The notes: a model not told the origin generated them from the letters alone. Positions 31,570-42,719 are shown, numbered from the stretch's first letter. The stretch: DNA of 64,000 bases from Eledone cirrhosa (GCA_964016885.1 OZ024743.1:169624333-169688332), one strand, 5' to 3'. Numbers and translations: made by a program.

Positions 31570-32232
31570 TGTACACTTAAATCGGGCAATGGCACGTGCG
31601 GACATGATTATCTCCGTAGGAATTCAATTTTATTTTACTACATCTCATCGTATGTATTTATTTTGAATGTATTATCCGTGGTGGTGGGTCTTGCCTAATG
31701 TGGTATTTCTGTGTTTAATATCAGCTTTGACCCGGGTGTCCTACGCTGTGTGTGTGTGCGTGTGTGTCTGTGTATACATTTATATGTGTATGGGTGTAGG
31801 TGGTTGTATATGTCTGTATATAAAAATATATATATATATGTATACCGTCTCTGCATATGCATGTGGTGTGTATATGTGCATATACGTGCTGAACATATTG
31901 GTGTGTATAATCTTGTGATGTCCCAATGCGGTGACTTCATGGCTCTTGAAGCTATTTTTTATATATCTTTTGTCTTTTTATATATCTTTTGTATGCGCTC
32001 CAACTGTGTCTGCTTGCTTTGGCTAACCCGCCTGCACCTCGCTTTCGGCCTCTTGCTACTGCACGTGAATTCTCCTACCTTCCTTCGATGCACCTCTGTT
32101 TGACCATTTGACTCCTGCCCGGGTGTGAACCGGTTTGTGATTACCCCACCGCTCAACTGTGTGAATGCACACCCGTGACTTTCGAGTGAACTTTTGAGAC
32201 TGCCCAACCTGGGACGCCTCCATTGCCTTGCA
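31570..32232. other. Gene-free stretch with mixed composition
   Basis: 31740-31920 is a TG/TA-rich microsatellite. 31990-32232 is of normal GC content with several short frames on both strands but no recognisable protein. It may be part of an unidentified repeat together with the tandem duplication that follows. Confidence 0.5.
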
Positions 32233-32392
32233 ATGGTCAAGTGATACTGGTGACTGTGACACTTAGTGCCTTCGTGGGCCCCTGATATTTTCAAGAAATA
32301 TATTCTAAAAAAATGGTCAAGTAATACAGATAACTGTGACACTTAGTGCCTTCGTGGGCCCCTGATATATTCAAGAGATATATTCTAAAAAA
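32233..32392. repeat. Two-unit 80-bp tandem duplication
   Basis: The unit starts ATGGTCAAGT, contains ACTGTGACACTTAGTGCCTT and CGTGGGCCCCTGAT, and ends in ATATATTCTAAAAAAA. The second copy begins exactly 80 bp after the first (32233 and 32313), with about six differences. No coding role is visible. Confidence 0.85.
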
Positions 32393-32404
32393 ATATATAT
32401 CTTA

Positions 32405-32502
32405 TCTCAATTTACTTTATTTTATTTTATTTTATTTCATTTCATTTTATTTTATTTTATTTATTTATTTATTTAATTTCATTTATTTATTTATTTATTT
32501 AC

Positions 32503-32534
<32 letters not shown>

Positions 32535-32566
32535 TTTTAATTTTAATTTTATTTATTTATTTAATT

Positions 32567-32598
<32 letters not shown>

Positions 32599-33060
32599 TT
32601 ACATTTAATTATATCTTATATTATATTATTTTACTTTAGTCTATTTTATTTTATTTTAGTTTACCTTATTTTATCTTATTTTATCTTATTTTATGATTAT
32701 ATTATATTATGTTCTATTTTATATAATTTTAATTTTAATTTTATATTATTTTATTTCATTCCTTACCCTATTATCTGTATATTTTATATTTTATATTTTA
32801 TATGTAAGTTTGTTATATTTTTTTATATTTTCTTATATATATTATAAGTCTGTTTTTCACCTATTTTTTACCTACTCTTACCTAATCCTATCTATCTTAT
32901 CTACTCTTGTCTGTTCTCTTATCCATGTGTATGCTTGTATGTAACTATATGTTGACAGCACCCCGCCCAACTGTGACTGATAGCACCCCTTATGTTTCAT
33001 TGTTTATTTTATTATTTTTATTTTTATTTTTATTTTTATTCTTATTTTTACTTTTACTTC
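32405..33060. repeat. TTTTA/TTTA-rich simple sequence
   Basis: Long imperfect (TTTTA)n and (TTTA)n tracts, 32410-32780, with a second block at 33000-33055. The open frames here are an artefact of the repeats. Confidence 0.85.
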
Positions 33061-33148
33061 CTTAATATCCTTTATCTTCTATTACTTTTCATTCTTCAAT
33101 GTCTTGGATTTGTTATTGCTTGTGTGGTATGTAATTAACCTTTATGCT

Positions 33149-33180
33149 CTGATGAGTCCCACTTATAGTGCGGATGAAAC
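33149..33180 (+). ncRNA. Candidate hammerhead-like catalytic core
   Basis: CTGATGA (33149-33155) and GAAAC (33176-33180) flank a hairpin that pairs over 8 bp (33156-33163 with 33167-33175, one bulged C at 33171) and closes on a TAT loop. This is the hammerhead core plus stem II. Stems I and III are not convincing: only 2 bp to a GTA at 33192, or a weaker alternative at 33199. Treat it as a motif match, not a proven ribozyme. Confidence 0.35.
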
Positions 33181-33299
33181 AATGTTAGCAAGTAAAGATA
33201 TGCATATGCTATAGGCGTTCTTTGTTATTTATTATATCACGGCTCTGTCCTCAGACATCGAGCTAACCTTATACTGCCTGCTGGATAAGTGGAGTGTTA

Positions 33300-34782
33300 T
33301 ACACCCCTGATCCTCTCCCTAGTATACATATATGTATATGTAGATCAATGTATTTATGTATGTGTGTATAAGTATATATTCATCTCTGTAGCTTTATAAA
33401 GTTATAGGTTTTATTCTGAAAAATGTTTGTATAACTATGTATATGTGGTTTTTATTATAATAAATATATAAATATGTGTATGTTTAAGGTTGTATATATA
33501 TATACATGTGTGTGTATATATAATGTAATTTATATAAATGGTTTTCTTATTTTTTAAATGTGTGTGTAGGTTTTTCTAATGAAAATTTCGTTATTCTGTT
33601 AGAGTACTAGTAAATTTTATTCATTTAAGTATTTTATTGATAATTGATGTTGTACTTCACATTCGTTTGAGTGCCTTTTTCAATATTGACGTAGTTTATA
33701 TTTAAATGTAAAAATGTTTCTTGTATTTTTTTATTTATTCTGATTAATTAAAATGAACCAACATCAAAACCTTTCATGTTTTACATTCTTATTTTATATA
33801 TCTCTATCTTTCACTGTCTATTTTTCTATTTCTCTCCCTAAATTTATTTCATCTCTGGCAGTTTATCTTATTTTATTTTATATCATTTTCACTTCTAATA
33901 TAACTTACAACTAATTAATCAAATAATTAATTAATTATATAATTAATTTATTAAAATAACCAATATACACATAAATATATTTAACATTATCATATTTATA
34001 CCTTCGTATCTCTCTATATTTTAACCACTCTCAATAACCACTCTCAATAATCTTAATATGTTTAAATTTCTTCGCACATTTTTACTTATTTATTTTCATA
34101 TTTTGTATTATTTTGTATCATCCTCGGTGTAACTTGTTTATTTATTTATTTATTTACATTTATTCATGTATTAACATTTATTCATTTATTGTTGATATAA
34201 TTATTTTCCCTCTATTTTTCTTTTTCTCTACCTTTATTTCTCCTTTATCCTTTTCTCTCCTCTTTCTCTCCTCCTTTCTCTATGTCTTTTTTTCTCTCTA
34301 TATCTTTCTCTGTTCTCCTTTCTCCTTTTTCTTTTTCCATTTTCTTTCTTTCTTTTATCTATCTCTCTTTCTTTTTTTCTCTCTCTATCTTTATTATTAA
34401 TATTATTAATGATGCTGTAATTTGAATTTGTAAATTTACCGGATATTTTTGTAGTTGTCTCTGATGATCTGATTAGGCTAACATCGTATTTGAAATTGAG
34501 TGGCACTGCTTCTAGTGTTCAGCAATTTTTAGACAACTTAATCAGTGAAACAATTGTTAGACTGTAAATAAATCCCTTTTCTGTACTGTTGACCATGTTA
34601 TTCTTCATTTTTTTCAATTTTATTACTCCAAGATAAACTTACATGGGAACACAAGTGAAATCATAAACTCGCCACCTACGTAAACCTCTTGTTGAGTCAA
34701 ACAGTGCCGTACGCTAAAACTATCCATAATAAGAAGTATTCACAACCTCTAACTGGATTACCTATAACGATATTTTGTTATC

Positions 34783-34784
<2 letters not shown>
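33300..34784. other. Gene-free AT-rich stretch
   Basis: No protein, RNA or mobile element can be supported. 34190-34400 is a pyrimidine-rich (TTTCTC) tract that creates spurious frames on both strands. Confidence 0.7.
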
Positions 34785-34877
<93 letters not shown>

Positions 34878-34880
34878 ATA
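34785..34880. repeat. (AT)n microsatellite
   Basis: About 95 bp of nearly pure AT immediately left of the foldback at 34882-35075. Confidence 0.95.
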
Positions 34881-34881
34881 A

Positions 34882-35075
34882 TTATGTAATAAACAACATA
34901 AGATAATTATTTCATTTACCAAAGGTTTCACGAAGACAGACGAGCTTGGCACAATTTTATTTATTACAAATAAAATTCATTCTGATGATTGAAGGCAAAC
35001 GTCTGTGCCAAGCTCGTCTGTCTTCGTGAAACCTTTGGTAAATGAAATAATTATCTTATGCTGTTTATTACATAA
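34882..35075. repeat. Foldback: 71-bp inverted repeat, 52-bp loop
   Basis: The left arm 34882-34952 and right arm 35005-35075 are reverse complements with one mismatch (AACAACAT against ATGCTGTT). The loop is 34953-35004. No coding capacity. It would form a very stable RNA hairpin if transcribed. It could be a foldback/MITE element or an inverted duplication born by template switching. Confidence 0.9.
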
Positions 35076-35346
35076 CTAAAAAGCTCTGTAGCTTACATAG
35101 AGCACTCTCTTTTCCTTTACCTTTCCTACGGAAATACTTCAACTATATATTCTATATAATATTTAATATAGAAATAGCTTCTACAGGACTAGAACTGTTT
35201 CATTCGTAAAACATGATCAGGATTTTCTTGATAATATCTTACGAATTAAATTTTGTATATACTCTACTAATGTATTGAGTACTTCACTTACTGTGGTTTA
35301 CCCTCGATTGAACTCGGGACTCACACATATATATATATGTGTGCGT

Positions 35347-35395
35347 GAAATATGAAAATAATTAAAGAAATGGGGTGCATATATGTGTGTGCGTG

Positions 35396-35427
<32 letters not shown>

Positions 35428-35464
35428 TATATGCACCCCATTTCGTTAATTATTTTCATATTTT
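35347..35464. repeat. Second foldback: about 54-bp arms
   Basis: The left arm 35347-35400 and right arm about 35411-35464 are reverse complements except for about two positions. The shared unique core is AATGGGGTGCATATATGTGT. The centre is an AT run. It starts only 271 bp after the end of the first foldback. Confidence 0.88.
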
Positions 35465-36114
35465 CAATATGGACCAATATGTTGACTATACTTCTAAATT
35501 GGTAAAAATTCCTGGAATATTCTTTGCATATATTTTCTTTATTTTACTTGTGTGTGTATGTGTATGTGTGAGATTGAGGAAGAGATAGAATGTGTGTCAA
35601 TATGTAAGTGTGTGTGTGCATAAGTCCATGTGTTGGAGAGTGTGTATGTACTTACATGTGTGTGTATGTTTTTTAATGAGTATATAAGTATGAGTATACA
35701 TGCATGTATGTATGCATGTGCATGTGCATATGTGAATGTGTGTGTGTTTTCCTTAATCTTTTCATGATTGCATATCTATTGAAAAACACTGTATTTGAAT
35801 CAATTAATGAAAAATGTTACTAAAATTAATATTTCATTACTGAGATACGAACTTAATATATGGTTCTTATATAAAATTACATTGGAAGATTTAAAAATGA
35901 ATATGAACCCTTTATAATGGGTCAAATTATTTCATGGAACTGGGGTAGTTAGGAGTAGGCAGGGCTAGATTTAGACCTTGGAGGGCCCAGGGCACTCTCA
36001 TACACAAAAAATAAAAAAACACAGCACCCCCTGCCCCTAATTTTACATATCAAAATTATCTTGGTGCAAGTAATTGGAATTGAAAAGTTATAAATTCAGG
36101 TATTTAATTCAAAA
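35465..36114. other. Gene-free stretch: TG-rich
   Basis: 35545-35755 is TGTG/TATG-rich; the rest is AT-rich unique sequence. No gene seen. Confidence 0.7.
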
Positions 36115-36345
36115 AATCTAACCATCCTCATTTTACATCCACTTTCTATACAGGCATGTGGTGGACAGGTTGTCCAGTCTGAGAGCAGACATAACAGAGC
36201 AATCTCATCTTGCTCATACATTATATATTTGGCATGGTTTCTATGGCTGGATGCCCTTCCTAACATAACCAATTTAGAGTGTTTACTGGGTGCATTGTTT
36301 TTGCCATACCAGCACAACCACTTTACACAGCGACATCAAATACTT
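36115..36345 (-). mobile_element. Diverged RTE-like LINE 3' tail, copy d
   Basis: Contains TTTTACATCCACTTTCTATA, GGTTTCTATGGCTGGATGCC, CTTCCTAAC and one tandem-tail unit (TTTACTGGGTGCATTGTTTT). It matches the tail layout of the copies at 23634-23895 and 39700-39985 but is older. No coding part. Confidence 0.7.
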
Positions 36346-36627
36346 TTTATTGTTCTGATAAGAACCTGTTGCCTCTAAAGTTGAGAAAAATATAGTTCTT
36401 ATTGTCAAAGCGATAAAATTAAAAGGCCCAGCAGAGGGCACAAATATATTGTACAAGTGTCACTGGTAGGGTTATCCCCTGCAGGGGCCTGGGCAATTAC
36501 CCCCTATTAAATCTGGCCCTGGAAGTAAGTTGGTATCAAAAAGGTTAATAAATGTTTGAACATTTGAATCAAAAGCATTTTTGTTCAGTCCTAGGAAAAT
36601 CTATGATTAATGACTTCGTAATTTTTA

Positions 36628-36702
36628 TCATCATCATCATCATTGTTTAACGTTCATTTTCGATGCTAGCATGGTTTAGATGAGCTGTCCTGTTTACGTT
36701 TT
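36628..36702 (-). mobile_element. RTE-like LINE extreme 3' end, copy e
   Basis: (ATC)n followed by GTTTAACGTTCATTTTCGAT and GCTAGCATGGTTTAGATG, the signature of the 3' terminus. Only about 75 bp remain. Confidence 0.7.
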
Positions 36703-37880
36703 TCTTCAGACAAAAAGTATCCAAGACTACATTATGTAATGTGTCCTTCATTGAGAGAAAGAGAGACAGACAGATTGTATTCATTTTCTCTTTCTCTCTC
36801 GCTCTCCCTCACACACAAACACACAACACACACAATACGAAGTATGCCTTCAATTCAAGAGAAGTCATCAAGGGAATTATCAGAAATTCTGAGATCAAAC
36901 CAAAAAGCTACCTACAGTTCTCTCAGTTACTTTCATTTGATTCTTTGGTGCTGTTATTATAGTTCTTGCATTTCTCACAAAGGGTGGAGGGGAATATGTG
37001 TTGTGGTGGTAGTATTGGAGATATAGATTGTGGTTGTGATGGTGGTGATTGTAGTAATGGAGGTTGGCAGAAAATGTTTGAAGTAATTTAATGCCAGTAA
37101 ATGGCTGGTATGATTTCTGATCTCTATAATGGTGGTGATGATTATGTGTTGGGTTGCTGGTGGTGGTGAGGATAAGGCAGATGGTATGCATGATGATGGT
37201 GGTGATGATGATGATCGTGATGATGGTGGGGATGATGTTGATAATGGCAGTGATAATGATGGTCAGATGCTACTAATAATGTAGATTATGATGGTGATAA
37301 TGATGTTGATAATGATGTTGCTAGGCAGACTGTTTGTCTTCAGTTTCAGATATTCGATATTTGACTGAATGTCTATGAATGCATATGTTTACATAAAGAT
37401 ATATATGTATATATGTGTGTGTGTTTCTGAGTGCATGTGCTTATTATATAATCTAATAACGACTGCCATCAAATTAATCCTGTGCAAGCTGAGATAAACT
37501 CAAGCTCAGCTCTACTCAGTTCACTTATTATATAAGAATCTTCTTCTCGGGATTAAGTAATATACTCAATTTTTTTGCTTGAAAATTTTGCTTAAATCAT
37601 AATCATCTTACAATCTATATAAAAATATGTAAATACATGATGACTAACATTGGCCTTTAACCCTTTTGTTACCATATTTCTAATAAAGACATTCTTGTTC
37701 AAATCAAGAATTTTTGGCATTTAGTCAAATAAACTATCTCTTTATCAAGTTGGTGTTTGGAACATAACATAACAACGGTTCTTTCATAAAATTATGGAAG
37801 GTTTTAGATAAAATATAGCACTTTAAAATAAATAGCTTATATAGTAGAATCAGAAGCAACTTCAGATATTTCACTGCTTA
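36703..37880. other. Gene-free stretch: CT/CA and GATGGT-type repeats
   Basis: 36750-36835 is purine-rich (GA), CT and then CA repeat. 37000-37320 is imperfect GGTGGT/GATGAT repeat. 36718-36750 has a short piece (AGACTACATTATGTAATGTG) of the repeat family seen at 38640-39085 and 53515-53700. No gene. Confidence 0.65.
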
Positions 37881-37884
37881 GTCA

Positions 37885-38290
37885 GAGAGGGAAGAATAAG
37901 ACCCCGGAGAATAGTCGAGTAGAAGGAAGAAAGTATCCTCAAACCAGAAATCCTGTTCAAATGCTTGTAGCTCTGTTCAAATGCTTGTATACTCTTCAAA
38001 AGGCACCCAAGGGCCATATGGTAGTGTTAAACTAAACAATGGATTGAGTTTATCACTTGAGTAGGGCAGAACAGAATTTGAACTTAAAATGCAGAGCAGG
38101 AACAAATATTGCAAGGCATCTCATCCAGCACTCTAACAATTCCACCAATCCGCTACTCTGGACTGGTACTTTAATTAATCAACTCTGAAAAAATGGATGA
38201 CAAAAAATGCTTCATTGGGATTTAATGCTGATAGTTGGAACAAATACTGCTACACATTTTACCAAACATTTTAAAAACTCAGCTGTTACT
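37885..38290 (-). mobile_element. Decayed SINE pair with interspersed repeat
   Basis: 38078-38165 (minus) keeps a box B complement (GAATTTGAAC) and box A region (CTCTAACAATTCCACCAATC). 38166-38280 is a second, more decayed copy (GGTACTTTAATTAATC, TGGGATTTAATGCTGATA). 37995-38060 carries an interspersed repeat (AAAGGCACCCAAGGGCCATA) shared with 40330-40510 and 41770-41950. Confidence 0.6.
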
Positions 38291-38639
38291 TATATAAGGA
38301 AGTAGGGTGTACTTTGAAGGCGATACAGCTGCTAATCCTAGCATTGACCTAACAACTACAGACTCTGACAGAACTCTTTATTCAGAAATTCCTGTAAATC
38401 ATCCCCTTTCAACTGTCCTCAACCTTCCTTCTTTTCCTATATGGTATGATCAGAAAACTGATTCCCCTAAGTGTGTCACTCTGCCATATAAAAATATCTT
38501 CTTTTATTTTGTTCTATAGCAGCAGATAGACAGAACTGATTTAAATCTAGGCTACATAGATGACATTTTCTTCTGACTGTATGTAATATGAGTTTCTTTT
38601 ATTGTGAAGCTGTTCTTAGTTTTTCATTCGGGTGTTGTT

Positions 38640-39085
38640 GTTGTTTGTTACTGTTAATGTTGTTGTTTTTTAGCCTCATGTTAACCTAAATCAAGCAGAC
38701 ATTATCATCTTTATTATAATAGCTTTCCAGCCATGACCATCCTGACTTTTTATGGCTAATCTTTAATGTGTACTTATCTTTTTTAAGATAATAGTGTGAT
38801 TTGAAATTGTTGTTGTTATTGCTTAGCCCCAGGTTAGACCTGATCAAACATGCCTATTATTACTGACATTCCAATAGTGACCATCTTCTCTTCTTAAGAA
38901 CAATCCTCGCAGACTTACACATTTTTAAGATGGTATGATGTGATTTGAAGCTGTTGTTGGTGGTGATGTTATTTGATGGTGTTGTTCATAGCTATATTGA
39001 TGATGATGGTTGTGTTATTAGTTGTTGTTGTTTAGTTCTAGGTCAACTCTGGTTCTGCAGACTTGACCACCCTGTCTTTTAGGGA
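38640..39085 (+). repeat. Three diverged units of a roughly 180-bp repeat
   Basis: Units begin with GTTGTTGTT, then TTAGCCYCAGGTTARACCTR, then ATCAARCAGAC/CATGCC TATTATT, GACCATC and a TTTTTAAGATRGTATGATGTG-like end. The third unit is cut at about 39085, next to the LINE at 39098. A single further unit lies at 53515-53700. Confidence 0.65.
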
Positions 39086-39097
39086 TATCTAAAACCA

Positions 39098-39985
39098 CAG
39101 CTTCTGCTACCTAGGTGACCGAATTAGCAACGGAGGTGGGTGCTCAGAAAGTACAATAACTAGGGTAAGAACGGGATGGAAGAAGTTTAGGGAACTACTA
39201 CCACTGCTAGCTGCAAAAGGCTTCTCCCTCAGAATGAAAGGCAGACTGTATGATGCGTGTATCCGAACAGCGATGTTGCATGGTAGTGAGACCTGGGCGC
39301 TGAAGGTGGAAGACTTACGTAGATTAGAGAGAAACGAAGCCTGCATGCTCCGATGGATGTGTAACAGTAATATACGTGAACGACAAAGCATAAATGAATT
39401 GAGAGAGAGACTGAGCATAAGAGGAATCAAATGCTGCGTGCAGGAGAGGCGGTTACGCTGGTATGGACATGTGATGCGTATGAAGGATGACAGCTGCATA
39501 AAAAGGTGCAGAGCACTAGAAGTTGATGGAAACCGCGGAGTGGGGAGACCCAAGATGACTTGGGATGAGGTGATAAAAGCCGACCTTACCCAACTACACC
39601 TCTCAAAGTCAATGACACACGACCGTGACTTCTGGCGTCACGCAGTAATACAGGGTACCCGACCTCCCATGGGTACATGCTGAAGCATATAAACAATATG
39701 CCCCCCCCCCCCACCGCAAGGTGGTCGTGGAGGTGCCACGGCAAAAAAGCACCCAGCCCACACTGTAAAGTGGACGTGTAGGCGCCACGAAAAAGCACCC
39801 AGCACTCACTGTAAATGAGGTTGGTGTTAGGAAGGGCATCCAGCTGTAGAAATCAAGCCAGATCAGTTCCTGTATAAGCAAGGCATGGTCAGCCGACCAG
39901 ACACTGCCCACAACAGGACAACCCGTCTAACCCATGCTAGCGTGGAAGAACGGACGTAAAACGGTGATGATGATGATGATGATGA
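39098..39985 (+). mobile_element. RTE-like LINE, copy f (best preserved 3' end)
   Basis: A 5'-truncated insertion starting after the PHD-type finger and ending with the canonical tail CCCATGCTAGCGTGGAAGAA CGGACGTAAAACGG followed by (TGA)n. The C-terminal coding part is open to its stop, and the tail units (39720-39815) are clear. It is probably the youngest copy of this family here. Confidence 0.85.
39234..39683 (+). CDS. RTE-like LINE C-terminal domain (partial, open)
   Basis: This is the intact C-terminus of the LINE polyprotein: RLYDACIRTAMLHGSETWAL (about 3-22), RRLERNEACMLRWMCNSNIR, ERRLRWYGHVMRMKDDSCIK and GVGRPKMTWDEVIKADLTQL, ending at a stop before the 3' tail. The methionine at 39234 is internal; in-frame sequence extends upstream to about 39110 (CYLGDRISNGGGCSEST). 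The part encodes the conserved region after the RT thumb, whose exact role is unknown. Confidence 0.8.
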   Translation: MKGRLYDACIRTAMLHGSETWALKVEDLRRLERNEACMLRWMCNSNIRERQSINELRERLSIRGIKCCVQERRLRWYGHVMRMKDDSCIKRCRALEVDGNRGVGRPKMTWDEVIKADLTQLHLSKSMTHDRDFWRHAVIQGTRPPMGTC

Positions 39986-40329
39986 CATTATTTCATGTGC
40001 CTTTATCATTTTTAAAATGGTGGTGTTTTATTTGAGACAAATTTGGCTGGTATTTCTAGCAGATCTACTTAGTAGCTCCTTCACTTGTGTTGTTCATAGT
40101 AATGTTCTTGTCTTCCTCCTGGAAAGGCATCTAGCTACTATCTTTCCTCCTTATTAAGCAATTAAAAAGCAGTTTGTTGTTGTTTACTTGTTAGTTGTTA
40201 ATTACTAATCATGGCACTAATTAGAAGATATGTAGTTTAATGGAACTGAACTACTGTCCAATTATATATTTAATAGAAGAGGAAACTATTTATGACATTG
40301 TGCTTCTTGTTGTTTACTTGTTTTGTTTA

Positions 40330-40600
40330 TCTCTTAGTCAGGAAGAAGGGCAGTGTTTATAACCCTTTCTAGAGCCTTCAAGGCTGGTGAGCAAGAGGGG
40401 AAGAAGATATCTTCAGACCAAAGACCTGACCCAAATCATAGCAATAAAATAGACTCTGCTAAGTGTACGCAAGGGCCAAATAATGGTGCTAAACTGCAAG
40501 ATGTCCTATTTAATGCTCTAATGAATCTGCTAGTCTACTGCCCTAAACTGTTACTTTCTGAAAGTCAAAAGAATGAAAGGCAAAGTTGTTAGTTAATAAT
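40330..40600 (+). repeat. Interspersed repeat copy (CACCCAAGGGCCA family)
   Basis: TAGTCAGGAAGAAGGGCAGT and GTTTATAACC..., then AATAGACTCTGCTAAGTGTA and CGCAAGGGCCAAATAATGGT. It aligns by eye with 41775-41950 and part of 37885-38060. No coding signal; the ORF across it is not credible. Confidence 0.6.
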
Positions 40601-40704
40601 TAGGGCAGGGTAATTGAATTACAAATTGTGTTTCAACAGAGCTGAGACTAACTGTCTAATATATTCAATGTGAGGAGAAACTATTATAATCTCATGTTTC
40701 TTGT

Positions 40705-40985
40705 ATTCACATTATCATCATCATCCCCATTTCATGTCCACTTTCCATGCTGGATGCCCTTCTTAATGCCAACCACTTTGTAAAGTGTACTGCATACATG
40801 AGAGAGTTTGTCATATTCCCAATAAGATTAAAGAACCCCCTCTACTTTATACTGTCTTTGCTTGTTTGCCAACTACTTTACATATATGTACACAGTTCAT
40901 TTTGTCATGACACCAGCACTTGAGGGGTTGCATTTTTTCCTGCAAGACTTTAAAGTCCTTTCTACTCTATGCTGTATCTATTGAT
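40705..40985 (-). mobile_element. Diverged RTE-like 3' tail, copy g
   Basis: (ATC)n, then CCATTTCATGTCCACTTTCC, ATGCTGGATGCCCTTCTTAA and TGCCAACCAC. It has the tail layout but is decayed, with an internal deletion. Confidence 0.6.
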
Positions 40986-41044
40986 TCAAGGCATACCTGA
41001 TAAAATATGTAAGGAGAAACTATTCTAATATCATGTTTCTTGTT

Positions 41045-41215
41045 GTTTACTTATTAACATCATCATCACCATCATTTCATATTCACTTTCCATGGTGGCC
41101 TGGTTTGAATAGATTGTCACAATCCAAGTCAGTACCTATTCAGAGTGATAGATGGGTCATGGTGCCACATTTCACTCATACATTCCATGGTTTCTACAGT
41201 CATATAGTAAAGTTA
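41045..41215 (-). mobile_element. Diverged RTE-like 3' tail, copy h
   Basis: (CATCATCAC)n, then TTTCATATTCACTTTCCATG and GGCCTGGTTTGAATAGATTG and a TCACTCATACATTCCATGGT block. It has the same order as other tails, ending before a recognisable tandem unit. Confidence 0.55.
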
Positions 41216-41559
41216 ATAATTCTATCAATTATACATTTTTCTATGGGAAATTATAGACATAGCCATTCTATTTGTTGTTATTTATTAATCATAACACAGC
41301 AATAACAAAATATGTTGTTTGAAAAATACTACCTATGAAAATAATCAAGAATTTCGAGAAATTTAGTAATATAAATAACTTTGTCATTATTAACCTGGTG
41401 TTTTGAATATAAATGAACAAATATTCTCATATATGATGGTAGGTTTTAGGGAAAAAATCAGGGTCAGTATCAAAAGAGTTAATACAAGAAAAAACTGCTA
41501 TAGCATCATGCTTTTAGTTGTTTGTTATTTATTTTATTACTTAGTTGGGAGGAAGAAGG

Positions 41560-42060
41560 CATTGAATTAGCAGAGTCGTAAAAACAACAGATAGAACACT
41601 TTGTGATATTCATTCTATTTTTGCTAACTGAGTTCAAATCTCGTATGGAAAAAATCAGCTGTGTTCTGACCTGGAAAGGAGATTTGGCTCTGCCAAGCTT
41701 TAAAAAATGCCCAAGAAATGCTGTATATCACTATGGTGTCCCTATTCCCCCATCAGGAGTTAGGGGTCGATACTATCCTAGTCAGGAGGAAGTGCAGTGT
41801 TCATGACTCTCTTCAAAGCCTCTGAGAATGATGAGACCTAGCCTAAACATTTGCCACTCAGTAGACTCCACTGAAGGCACCCAAGCAGTAGGTGGTGGTG
41901 TTTAAACAGGATAACTGATTAAATCTACAACCCAAGTAGGACACTGTGGAGTTTGGACTCAAAAGGCTGGAACAAATATTGCAAATACTGATGTTATAAC
42001 AATTCCGGATTCTACTGCCCGAAACTGGTACTTCATTTTATCCAGCTCAGAAGACTAAAA
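41560..42060. mobile_element. Composite of two decayed SINEs and an interspersed repeat
   Basis: 41585-41650 (plus) has a tRNA-like head with box B (CTGAGTTCAAATCTCGTA). 41770-41950 is the interspersed repeat with GTAGACTCCACTGAAGGCAC CCAAG. 41945-42060 (minus) is a second SINE (GGAGTTTGGACTC box B complement, GGTACTTCATTTTATCCA). All are old. Confidence 0.6.
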
Positions 42061-42719
42061 AACAAAATTATTATTCATTAATCATGATGAAGTAATTACA
42101 AAATATATGGTTTAGAAAAAAATGAAACTAATATAGTTAATGCAAGGAATATAAACTATTACAATATCATCATACACCATTTCTGGGATGGTGTTCTTTT
42201 GTTGGTCTGCTATTGTTTTGTTTTGTTTTGTTTTTTTTTAATTACAAAATGAATCTGTAAAAATAATTATTATATATAGACTCTCTTCCTGCTGTGCATT
42301 ACTCATCTGTGAAATTAGGGTGGAATCTGTTGTATGACAGAGGAATTAAGGCAATCAGAAAGAGGAGAGAGGGAAGAGAAGGTAATGTGTCATACCCTGA
42401 CAGAATTTTGACGCATTGCTTTGTGTGCCTAGACAGGTGTGGTAAAAAAAAACAGGTGTGGTAAAAATACCTAAATGAAAGCAATGGAGAAATCACTTTT
42501 GTATTCCCACATGAAAATTCCCTGATAGTCAAATAGCACTTAATATTCCCCTCAGAATATTTCCTGACAGACACATAGCACTTGTCAAGGAAGTCACTAA
42601 GATTTGTTTGTGGACATGATGGAAGGAAAAAAGAAAGAACAATATATTTAAACAGTTTTTAAGGATCAGGTTTTCATTTCAGTTTCATAGCATTACATAT
42701 TTTCATCTTGCCAAATCAT
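42061..42719. other. Gene-free stretch
   Basis: AT-rich unique sequence with a T run near 42215-42240. Nothing to annotate. Confidence 0.6.

Noticed and set aside
31667..32342. Overlapping frames on both strands as a hypothetical gene
   Set aside because: They run through TG/TA microsatellites and across the 80-bp duplication, and the frames do not continue consistently through both units.
34113..34506. Lys/Arg/Glu-rich and Phe/Ser/Leu-rich complementary frames
   Set aside because: Artefact of a TTTCTC-type tract.
38307..38519. 70-codon frame that could be a small gene or exon
   Set aside because: No recognisable domain, no clear splice sites, and it begins beside SINE remnants. Length is within chance for this sequence.
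40353..40592. 79-codon frame
   Set aside because: It lies within an interspersed repeat seen at two other sites where the frame is not kept.
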